From Collinsella sp. (lineage in GTDB: Bacteria; Actinomycetota; Coriobacteriia; Coriobacteriales; Coriobacteriaceae): a stretch of DNA of 14,978 nt. This document shows, one piece after another, positions 8,339-14,978 of this stretch. The stretch lies in assembly GCA_014871605.1 (NCBI GenBank), contig WGSQ01000029.1:1-14978 (forward strand). The letters are read 5' to 3'. A program made the position numbers and the translations under genes. Below the pieces are notes generated by a model. It was given only the letters and a program-made list of their open reading frames with translations, did no database searches and was not told where the DNA came from. Within the stretch, counting starts at the first letter, position 1; each line of letters opens with the position of its first letter.

Positions 8339-9385
8339 CTACTCTCCGATTCCGTAATACTCGCGATACCACTTGGCAAAGGCCCTCAGGCCGTCCTCGA
8401 GTGGCGTCGCGGGCTTGTAGTCCAGGTCGCGCTGGAGTGCCGTGGTATCGGCATAGGTGACGGGCACGTCGCCTGGCTGCATGGGCACGAGCTGCTTGTG
8501 GGCCTCGAAGTCGTAGTCAGCGGGCAGCACGCCTTCCTCCACCAGCACACGCTGCAGCGTGTCGACGAAGTCGAGCAGGTTCTCGGGGTGCGAGTTGCCG
8601 ATGTTGTAGACGCGGTGCGCGGCGAGGGGCAGCCCGTCCTCGCCCATCATCACCTCGGGCGCGGATTCCATGACGCGCCTGACGCCCTCGACGATGTCGT
8701 CGACGTAGGTGAAGTCGCGGCGGCAGTCGCCCATGTTGAAGATCTTGATGGTCTCGCCGCGGCGCAGCTTCTCGGTGAAGCCGAAGTAGGCCATGTCGGG
8801 CCTGCCCATGGGGCCGTACACAGTGAAAAAGCGCAGCCCAGTCGCGGGGATGGAGTAGAGCTTGGAGTAGGCGGCGGCCATCAGCTCGTTGGACTTCTTG
8901 GTGGCAGCGTAGAGTGACACCGGCGAGTCGACGCGGTCCTCCTCGGAGAACGGCACCTTCTTGTTACCGCCGTAGACCGAACTGGAGCTGGCGTAGACGA
9001 GGTGCTTGACCGGGTGGTGGCGGCAGGCCTCGAGCACGTTGAAGAAGCCAACGAGGTTGCTCTCCAGGTAGGCGCGCGGGTTCTCGATGGAGTAGCGGAC
9101 ACCAGCCTGGGCGGCGAGGTTCACCACGACGTCGAAGCCGTTCTGGGCGAATAGGCGCTCGACGAGGGCGGCGTCGCACAGGTCGCCGCGCACGAAAACG
9201 AAGCGGCTCTCGGTGTCTGCCTCGGCCAGCATGCGCAGTCGTGCGTCCTTGATGCCGGGGTCATAGTAACTGTTGAGGTTGTCGAGGCCGACGATCACGT
9301 CATCGGTCTCCTCGAGCAGCTTCTTGACGAGGAACGCGCCAATAAAGCCGGCGGCTCCGGTGACGAGGACTTTTCTATCTGCCAT
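8339..9385 (-). CDS. UDP-glucuronate 4-epimerase type NAD-dependent epimerase
   Basis: A 348-residue extended SDR. The NAD-binding GAAGFIG lies at residues 10-16, SSSSVYGGNKKVPFSE and VSLYAATKKSNELMA carry the catalytic Ser and Tyr-x3-Lys, and TGLRFFTVYGPMGRPDMA and DFTYVDDIVEGV are distinctive of the CapI/GAE branch that converts UDP-glucuronate to UDP-galacturonate. It is placed directly after the UDP-glucose dehydrogenase gene, with 9 bases between them, so the two would form a short pathway UDP-glucose to UDP-glucuronate to UDP-galacturonate. The ATG follows AGGTGG at good spacing. A dTDP-glucose 4,6-dehydratase is excluded by the missing active-site pattern. Specificity for UDP-GlcA is inferred from motif similarity only. 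Confidence 0.93.
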   Translation of the reverse strand: MADRKVLVTGAAGFIGAFLVKKLLEETDDVIVGLDNLNSYYDPGIKDARLRMLAEADTESRFVFVRGDLCDAALVERLFAQNGFDVVVNLAAQAGVRYSIENPRAYLESNLVGFFNVLEACRHHPVKHLVYASSSSVYGGNKKVPFSEEDRVDSPVSLYAATKKSNELMAAAYSKLYSIPATGLRFFTVYGPMGRPDMAYFGFTEKLRRGETIKIFNMGDCRRDFTYVDDIVEGVRRVMESAPEVMMGEDGLPLAAHRVYNIGNSHPENLLDFVDTLQRVLVEEGVLPADYDFEAHKQLVPMQPGDVPVTYADTTALQRDLDYKPATPLEDGLRAFAKWYREYYGIGE

Positions 9386-9394
9386 TCATTCCAC

Positions 9395-10654
9395 CTAGTC
9401 TCGTTTAAACAGGTCGCGTGTATAGACCTTGCCCGCCACGTCCGCAAGCTCATCGCTCCAGCGGTTGGCGACGATCACGTCGCAGTCGGCCTTGAAGGCC
9501 TTCAAGTCGTGGGTGACCTCGGAGCCGAAGAACTCCGGCGCGTCCAACGTGGGCTCGTAGACCACCACGGGCACGCCCTTGGCCTTCACGCGCTTCATGA
9601 CGCCCTGGATGGAGCTCGCGCGGAAGTTGTCGGAGTTGGACTTCATCGTCAGGCGGTAGACGCCCACGACCGGCTTTTCCTTGCCGGCGTACACGCGGTC
9701 CCACACCATCTGGAGCACCTCGTCGGCCACGAAGTCCTTGCGGGTGCGGTTGGCCTCCACGATGGCCTCGATCAGGTTCTGGGGCACGTCCTTGTAGTTG
9801 GCCAGCAGCTGCTTGGTGTCCTTGGGAAGGCTGTAGCCGCCGTAGCCGAAACTGGGGTTGTTGTAGTGGCTGCCGATGCGCGGCTCCAGGCAGACGCCGT
9901 CGATGACATCGCGGGTGTTGAGACCGCGGACCTCGCAGTTGGTGTCGAGCTCGTTGAAATAGGCCACGCGCAGCGCCAGGTAGGTGTTGGCGAACAGCTT
10001 GACGGCCTCGGCCTCGGTGGTGCCCAGCACGAGCTCGGGGATACCCACAGTACCGTCGGCGTTCACGCGCTCCAGCTCGGCGGGGTCCGCCCCTTGGGCA
10101 AGCAGGCGTGCGAAGCGCTCGGCAGCCGTGACGGCCTCGGTCTCGTCCTTGGGCGCGCCCACCACGATGCGGCTGGGGTGCAGGTTGTCGTAGAGCGCCT
10201 TGCTCTCGCGCAGGAACTCAGGGCTGAAGAAGATCTTGCTGTCCCCTAGTCTCTCGCGAAGGCCCGCTGTATAGCCGACGGGGATCGTCGACTTGATAAC
10301 GATCCAGGCGTCCGGGTTAACCGAGCGCACGGCGGCGATGGCGGCCTCGACGGAGCTGGTGTCGAAGAAGTTCCTGCCCGAGTCGTAGTTGGTGGGCGTT
10401 GCGATGACGGCGTAGTCGGCGCCCGTGTATGCCTCTGCAACGTCGACGGTGGCGTGCAGGTCGAGCTTGCGCTCCCCCTCCTTGGCCTCCGCCAGGAAGC
10501 GCTCGATCTCGTCGTCCTGGATGGGCGACTGGTAGTTGTTGATCTTCTCGACCTTATCGGACACGATGTCCAGCGCGTGGACCTCGTTGTGCTGCGAGAG
10601 CAGGACGGCGAGGGACAGGCCGACATAGCCGGTACCGGCGACAGCGATCTTCAT
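9395..10654 (-). CDS. ugd: UDP-glucose 6-dehydrogenase (nucleotide-sugar dehydrogenase) with Ser at the catalytic Cys position
   Basis: A 419-residue nucleotide-sugar dehydrogenase of the HasB/Ugd branch, which would oxidise UDP-glucose to UDP-glucuronate with two NAD+. Seen are MKIAVAGTGYVGLSLAVLL at the N-terminus, VIKSTIPVG, FFSPEFLRES, KLFANTYLALRVAYFNELD, and SFGYGGYSLPKDTKQLLANY. In characterised enzymes the last motif reads GYGGYCLPKD and the Cys forms the covalent thioester; here codon 275 (9830-9832 on the plus strand) is AGC, Ser. The other catalytic residues (Glu, Lys, Asn, Asp) look intact. The ATG at 10654 is preceded by GGAG and gives the standard N-terminus; an ATG at 10693 that overlaps the previous stop would add 13 residues and is less likely. 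Activity is uncertain because of the substitution. Confidence 0.92.
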   Translation of the reverse strand: MKIAVAGTGYVGLSLAVLLSQHNEVHALDIVSDKVEKINNYQSPIQDDEIERFLAEAKEGERKLDLHATVDVAEAYTGADYAVIATPTNYDSGRNFFDTSSVEAAIAAVRSVNPDAWIVIKSTIPVGYTAGLRERLGDSKIFFSPEFLRESKALYDNLHPSRIVVGAPKDETEAVTAAERFARLLAQGADPAELERVNADGTVGIPELVLGTTEAEAVKLFANTYLALRVAYFNELDTNCEVRGLNTRDVIDGVCLEPRIGSHYNNPSFGYGGYSLPKDTKQLLANYKDVPQNLIEAIVEANRTRKDFVADEVLQMVWDRVYAGKEKPVVGVYRLTMKSNSDNFRASSIQGVMKRVKAKGVPVVVYEPTLDAPEFFGSEVTHDLKAFKADCDVIVANRWSDELADVAGKVYTRDLFKRD

Positions 10655-10692
10655 TTTCTTCTCCGATTCGAATCGAGTATTAAAGTTAGGCA

Positions 10693-11448
10693 TTAGTACG
10701 CATCGCTCCCGTTGAAGACCTCCAGAACCGTGAGGAGGACGATCTTGAGATCCATGACGATTCCGCGCTTGGCTATGTACTCGAGGTCCCGGCGGACCAT
10801 GCCGTCGAACCCGGTGGAGTTTCGCTCCGTCACCTGCCAGAGCCCCGTAATACCTGGCTTCACCGCTAGCCTCTGCAGGTCATACTCGGTGTACTCCGCG
10901 ACCTCGTTGGGCAGCGGCGGGCGCGGGCCGACGACAGACATCTGGCCCAGGAACACGTTCAAGAACTGCGGGAACTCGTCGATGGAGTGCTTGCGGATGA
11001 ACTTTCCGATCTTGGCGACGCGCGGGTCCTCCTTCATCTTGAACATGGCTCCGGCGATCTCGTTTTGCTCTTTGAGCTCTGCGAGACGTTCGTCGGCATC
11101 CCTGTACATGGAGCGAAACTTCCACATGCGGAACGTGGTCAGGCTGCCGTCGGGGCGGGTCTGACCCACGCGGATCTGGCTGTAGAAGGGGTTGCCTTCG
11201 CTTTCAAGACGAATGGCGGCGGCAAGAATCAGACTGGGGATGGCGATGGCAGCGAGCACGACACCGCTGAACACGATGTCGAACGTGCGCTTCACGGCCC
11301 TATAGACAAGGCGCGAGCGGTCCCAGTCCATGATGGATTGCATGGCCCTGTAGCGGCCGGCGCCCTCGCCCCGGTCCATGGCCTGAGCAATCAGTGCCGC
11401 TCCCGCGGGCGCATTGCTCTCTGTTACTTCTTTAGCAGCCACAGTCAA
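10693..11448 (-). CDS. Initiating sugar-phosphate transferase (polyprenyl glycosylphosphotransferase)
   Basis: This is a bacterial sugar transferase that moves a sugar-1-phosphate from a UDP-sugar onto undecaprenyl phosphate, starting each repeat unit. A basic stretch with KRTFDI precedes a single hydrophobic segment of about 25 residues, which forms the re-entrant membrane helix. Catalytic-domain motifs follow: MWKFRSM, DPRVAKIGKFIRKHSIDEFPQ (with the catalytic Asp-Glu), SVVGPRPPLPNEV and KPGITGLWQV. Only the catalytic domain is present, as in short PglC/EpsL-like forms, rather than the larger WbaP with extra membrane helices. The start is uncertain: the frame is open to a TTG at 11493 lacking a ribosome-binding site, whereas a TTG at 11448 follows GGGGAC at good spacing and is preferred. 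GTG at 11442 or a later ATG are alternatives. It is the first enzyme gene of the operon. Confidence 0.92.
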   Translation of the reverse strand: MTVAAKEVTESNAPAGAALIAQAMDRGEGAGRYRAMQSIMDWDRSRLVYRAVKRTFDIVFSGVVLAAIAIPSLILAAAIRLESEGNPFYSQIRVGQTRPDGSLTTFRMWKFRSMYRDADERLAELKEQNEIAGAMFKMKEDPRVAKIGKFIRKHSIDEFPQFLNVFLGQMSVVGPRPPLPNEVAEYTEYDLQRLAVKPGITGLWQVTERNSTGFDGMVRRDLEYIAKRGIVMDLKIVLLTVLEVFNGSDAY

Positions 11449-11514
11449 ACTTACGTCCCCGTTCCCCAGGGATCCCCCAATCGGTAAATTCAAAAATGCG
11501 AACGAATAGCTGGC

Positions 11515-11537
11515 GCAACGTCTCCCTTACGTTTTGC
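11515..11537 (-). promoter_or_regulatory. Small hairpin spanning the loaP stop codon
   Basis: In the minus-strand transcript GCAAAACGT pairs with ACGTTGC across a 7-base AAGGGAG loop, with a two-base AA bulge. The stem overlaps the loaP stop codon and lies ahead of the sugar transferase. No T-tract follows, so it is not a terminator. It may limit coupling or act as a recognition hairpin; both ideas are speculative. Confidence 0.3.
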
Positions 11538-12117
11538 TGGGAACATCAAGCGGTAGCAGCTCCCTAAATGTGGAGTCACCCTCGCCCACGTCTACCAGAC
11601 ACCAGCGTTTATGACGGTCGATCTTCTTTACACGGGCCTCTTGCCCCACTAAGGGTCCTTGCTCTATGTGCAGCACGCCGTCTTCTATGCGCGCGACGCT
11701 GTTGCGCACCACGCCGTCGTCATCGAGCACGCTGCGGTACCAGTCCTGTGCATCGTCCGGCATGGGCATATACGCCCGCTCCCTACTACCGGCGATGCGA
11801 CAGCCAAAGCTCAACTGAGCCAAAGCCCTATCGAGCGCAGCGGCATCATGCGTGGCGACGAAGAAATATTCCTTGTACATGGGTTTGGTTTGGAGCGACC
11901 ATGCACCGTCCTGCTTAAACCAGAACTCCTTTTGCATTACAAAAGCGTCCTGCATCAGGTTGTGCGGGATAATGCGGCGAACCTTTTCGCAGGTCTCGCG
12001 CTCTTTTCCATGGGGGGTGTGAACCAGATACCAGCGGACGCGGCCGTGCTGGCTGTTGGTGGTGGCGCCGTTAAATGCGCCAGGCAGCTGCTCTTGGCGC
12101 CGTGCCGTCTGTTCCAT
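11527..12117 (-). CDS. loaP: LoaP-family NusG paralogue (processive antiterminator)
   Basis: A 196-residue specialised NusG. The N-terminal NGN domain starts with RWYLVHTPHGKERETCEKV, and the C-terminal KOW domain reads GPLVGQEARVKKIDRHKR, the pattern that separates LoaP from NusG, RfaH and UpxY. LoaP proteins ride on RNA polymerase and let it read through terminators in long operons for glycans or antibiotics, and bind an RNA hairpin in the leader. Here the gene heads a 13-gene operon of more than 11 kb, fitting that role. The ATG at 12117 is chosen because GAGGGGGCG lies 5 bases upstream; the longer frame to 12150 has no such site. Its ribosome-binding site is within a predicted hairpin (12117-12174). 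It is separated from the sugar transferase by a short gap. The family call is firm, the target operon inferred. Confidence 0.93.
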   Translation of the reverse strand: MEQTARRQEQLPGAFNGATTNSQHGRVRWYLVHTPHGKERETCEKVRRIIPHNLMQDAFVMQKEFWFKQDGAWSLQTKPMYKEYFFVATHDAAALDRALAQLSFGCRIAGSRERAYMPMPDDAQDWYRSVLDDDGVVRNSVARIEDGVLHIEQGPLVGQEARVKKIDRHKRWCLVDVGEGDSTFRELLPLDVPSKT

Positions 12118-12174
12118 GTTCTCGCCCCCTCTTTTGGCTTTGCGATGCACGCAAATGCAGGGGCGTTTAGAACA
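12117..12174 (-). promoter_or_regulatory. Leader hairpin masking the loaP ribosome-binding site
   Basis: In the minus-strand RNA, UGUUCU (12169-12174) pairs fully with AGAACA (12117-12122) and, after an AAA bulge, CGCCCCU (12159-12165) pairs with AGGGGGCG (12123-12130, one bulged G). Inside this is a further stem, UUUGCG with CGCAAA (12150-12155 and 12139-12144), closed by a five-base loop. The 3' arm contains the loaP Shine-Dalgarno sequence and the A of its start codon, so folding would block initiation. It may be an autoregulatory site or the LoaP recognition hairpin. Pairing is read directly; function is inferred. Confidence 0.6.
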
Positions 12175-12208
12175 GGCTTCTCGCTCGCAGCTAGGCGCAG
12201 TCGCAAAA

Positions 12209-12223
12209 GTACAGGTTTTTGTA
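12209..12223 (+). repeat. Left arm of a 15-bp perfect inverted repeat (putative inversion site)
   Basis: The sequence GTACAGGTTTTTGTA here is repeated in inverted orientation at 12316-12330, with 92 bp between. It is flanked outside by a run of A preceded by C, as is the other arm. Each arm carries TACA-N6-TGTA symmetry, which may be a protein recognition core. Confidence 0.8.
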
Positions 12224-12315
12224 GAGGGGTATGGAGATGCACCTACTGGCAGTACATTTTGCGTAATCTGGGCAAACGCGGATTAATTGCTCGTATAATG
12301 GCCTATGTCGAAAGA
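12224..12315. promoter_or_regulatory. Putative invertible promoter segment upstream of the exopolysaccharide operon
   Basis: This 92-bp stretch lies between the inverted repeats. The best -10 box in it is TATAAT at 12294-12299 on the plus strand, with a weak -35 (TGGGCA, spacer 19). It points away from loaP and toward the thrS terminators. Flipping would place it on the minus strand at about 12240-12245, facing loaP with a leader of roughly 115 bases. In the present orientation the minus strand has a weaker pair, TTGTAT (12315-12320), 17 bases, TATACG (12292-12297), facing loaP. The thrS terminators lie directly upstream, so the operon promoter must sit between about 12118 and 12343. Which orientation is active is not certain. 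Confidence 0.55.
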
Positions 12316-12330
12316 TACAAAAACCTGTAC
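12316..12330 (-). repeat. Right arm of the 15-bp perfect inverted repeat (putative inversion site)
   Basis: Reverse complement of the left arm at 12209-12223, exact over 15 bases. The similarity continues outward as a C plus A-run with a two-base length difference, and stops at the inner edge after one base. A recombinase acting on the two arms would flip 12224-12315. No recombinase gene is in the window. Confidence 0.8.
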
Positions 12331-12343
12331 CTTTTTGTGCAAC

Positions 12344-12371
12344 AAAAAAAGCCGCTCAACCAGCGGCTTTT
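12344..12371 (-). terminator. Second intrinsic terminator behind thrS, also usable from the plus strand
   Basis: A 10-bp perfect stem (12347-12356 with 12362-12371) has a CAACC loop and a run of seven T on the minus strand. On the plus strand it is followed by TTTTCTTATTT, so it can also stop transcripts coming from the TATAAT box at 12294. Confidence 0.9.
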
Positions 12372-12385
12372 CTTATTTCGGCATG

Positions 12386-12420
12386 AAAAAGGCGACCGCC
12401 CTTTATGGACGGTCGCCTTT
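12386..12420 (-). terminator. First intrinsic terminator of thrS
   Basis: A 14-bp stem (12388-12401 with 12407-12420, one G-T wobble) with a five-base loop begins 22 bases after the thrS stop codon and runs into a five-T tract on the minus strand. It is a textbook rho-independent terminator. Confidence 0.95.
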
Positions 12421-12442
12421 GTTAATTGTTGTGAAGTTTGCC

Positions 12443-14206
<1,764 letters not shown>

Positions 14207-14233
14207 GGGTATGTTTTCTCCTCTCGGATGCCT

Positions 14234-14276
14234 GATGCAAGTGCGTGCGATGCGCTCGGCGTTTTTGACTTGCATC
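14234..14276 (-). promoter_or_regulatory. thrS 5' leader stem-loop
   Basis: The first bases of the predicted thrS transcript, GATGCAAGT (14268-14276), are an exact complement of ACTTGCATC (14234-14242), giving a 9-bp stem with a 25-base loop that ends about 12 bases before the AGGAG ribosome-binding site. No T-box specifier or antiterminator motif is visible. It may be an autoregulatory or stability element. Confidence 0.55.
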
Positions 14277-14304
14277 ATTATAGGCAGGTTGCCTTGGTAT
14301 ACAA
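14277..14304 (-). promoter_or_regulatory. Predicted sigma-70-type promoter of thrS
   Basis: On the minus strand TTGTAT (14299-14304) and a perfect TATAAT (14277-14282) are separated by 16 bases. The transcript should start near 14270, about 64 bases before the thrS start codon. Confidence 0.75.
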
Positions 14305-14305
14305 G

Positions 14306-14336
14306 CGCCCGCCGCACCTTAATGGCACGGCGGGCG
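14306..14336 (-). terminator. GC-rich hairpin between the zinc-ribbon gene and thrS
   Basis: A 9-bp perfect GC stem (14306-14314 with 14328-14336), extended by a CC/GG pair near the loop, stands directly before the thrS -35 box and about 95 bases after the stop of the zinc-ribbon gene. No T-tract follows on the minus strand (CTTGTAT); on the plus strand ATTTTC follows. It is a probable but weak terminator for the upstream gene, possibly bidirectional. The bases from 14337 to 14430 show nothing else. Confidence 0.5.
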
Positions 14337-14430
14337 ATTTTCTACGCATGCTTCATCGTGTGGGCGGGACGCGCGGTGCCCGTGACATGCGGCGTGCTCG
14401 TGGCTTGCGGCCGGCCCGGCGATGGATGCG

Positions 14431-14862
14431 TTACTGGATGCGAGTTCGGCAGTAGGGGCAGACCTTCCAGTGCGCATCGAGCGGGCGATGGCAGCTGGGG
14501 CACACGTTGCGAACCTGGGTGTCGCACACCGGGCAGACGACGAAGTCTTTCTCGATGGGCGCACCGCACTGCGGACAGGTGCCGTACTGGGCAAGCTGGC
14601 GCTCGCGCAGGGCCATGTCCAGCTCCTGCTCCTCGCGGTCGGACGCATAGGAGTGCGGGCGCAGGACCAGGTAGGCAATGAGGCCTACAAACGGGATGAG
14701 GGCGATGATGCCCCATGCCACGTAGGCGCTGGCGCCGCGGCGGCGAGCGTCGATGAACACATAGACGACCGACAGCACATACAGGGCGATGATAAAGCCA
14801 ACGAAGGCATAGACGACGCCCATAAGCTGCGGCGACATGAGCTCGGAGATGTACTTGGACAT
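14431..14862 (-). CDS. Membrane protein with PLDc_N-like segment and double zinc ribbon
   Basis: A 143-residue protein with two hydrophobic helices near residues 13-36 and 47-67 (MGVVYAFVGFIIALYVLSVV and AWGIIALIPFVGLIAYLVLR) joined by a short loop, resembling the PLDc_N/cardiolipin-synthase N-terminal segment. A charged linker leads to two zinc ribbons: CPQC with CPVC and CPSC with CPYC, each pair separated by about 14-16 residues. Such double zinc ribbon proteins occur widely, and their role is unknown; a membrane-bound sensor or scaffold is possible. The ATG at 14862 follows AAAGG at 8 bases; an upstream GTG-type start at 14907 would add 15 residues and is less likely. The bases 14863-14978 hold no gene I can see and no convincing promoter. 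It precedes thrS but is probably a separate transcript. Confidence 0.85.
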   Translation of the reverse strand: MSKYISELMSPQLMGVVYAFVGFIIALYVLSVVYVFIDARRRGASAYVAWGIIALIPFVGLIAYLVLRPHSYASDREEQELDMALRERQLAQYGTCPQCGAPIEKDFVVCPVCDTQVRNVCPSCHRPLDAHWKVCPYCRTRIQ

Positions 14863-14978
14863 TACGGGTACCTTTCGGAATATTAACAGTCCGGTCAAGT
14901 TTACCACGGGGTTTGTTTATATGGGACTACGGCTGGGTACGGGGCTGGCGCGGACACAAACATCTCAATCTGTAACAG

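Noticed and set aside
9509..10249. Long plus-strand open frame opposite ugd, and similar ones opposite the epimerase and MenD-like genes
   Set aside because: Typical antisense frames of GC-rich genes; biased composition, no domain, no ribosome-binding site, whereas the minus-strand genes are clear family members.
10655..10693. Earlier ATG for ugd overlapping the sugar transferase stop
   Set aside because: It would add 13 residues not seen in the family; the ATG at 10654 has GGAG upstream and gives the standard MKIAVAGTGYVG start.
12209..12330. Inverted repeat read simply as a pair of repressor operators or a long-range RNA hairpin
   Set aside because: Not excluded, since each arm has TACA-N6-TGTA symmetry, but the opposed arms bracketing an outward-facing promoter next to a terminator fit an inversion better.
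14207..14430. T-box riboswitch upstream of thrS
   Set aside because: The leader after the predicted promoter is only about 64 bases and lacks the conserved T-box sequence and a competing terminator.

Overview
The window looks like a chromosomal segment of a high-GC gut actinobacterium of the Coriobacteriia, most like Collinsella. That placement is an inference from moderately high GC, a LoaP-type antiterminator heading a glycan operon, and a threonyl-tRNA synthetase without a TGS domain; no 16S or other marker is present. All genes recognised lie on the minus strand, so transcription runs from right to left.

Right part (about 12.4-15.0 kb): housekeeping genes. A small membrane protein with two zinc ribbons is followed by a GC-rich hairpin, a good promoter, a structured leader and thrS. 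thrS ends in two tandem intrinsic terminators that isolate it from what follows.

Junction (12.12-12.34 kb): a short non-coding segment carries a 15-bp perfect inverted repeat (12209-12223 and 12316-12330) flanking 92 bp. The best -10 box in that segment (TATAAT) currently points away from the downstream operon and into the terminator. This is the architecture of an invertible, phase-variable promoter. Next to it, the leader of the first operon gene can fold into a hairpin that buries that gene's ribosome-binding site and start codon.

Left part (12.1 kb down to base 1): one tightly packed exopolysaccharide or capsule operon of 13 genes, most separated by a few bases or overlapping. In order of transcription: LoaP-family NusG paralogue; initiating sugar-phosphate transferase; UDP-glucose dehydrogenase; UDP-glucuronate 4-epimerase; an Alg14/Alg13-like two-subunit glycosyltransferase; polysaccharide pyruvyltransferase; a MenD-like thiamine-diphosphate enzyme; a short-chain dehydrogenase; a GT4 glycosyltransferase; a DUF1919 protein; a second GT4; and a Wzy-like polymerase cut by the window edge. 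Read together: a first sugar is placed on a lipid carrier, uronic acids are supplied and added, the repeat is decorated (pyruvate and perhaps an unusual ThDP-derived substituent), and the unit is polymerised. A flippase and chain-length genes are not in the window and may lie further left.

The most interesting points are the putative invertible promoter feeding a LoaP-type antiterminator (an arrangement parallel to the Bacteroides capsule loci with invertible promoters and UpxY), the RBS-masking leader hairpin, a Cys-to-Ser change at the catalytic position of the UDP-glucose dehydrogenase, and the MenD-like/SDR/pyruvyltransferase module inside a glycan operon.
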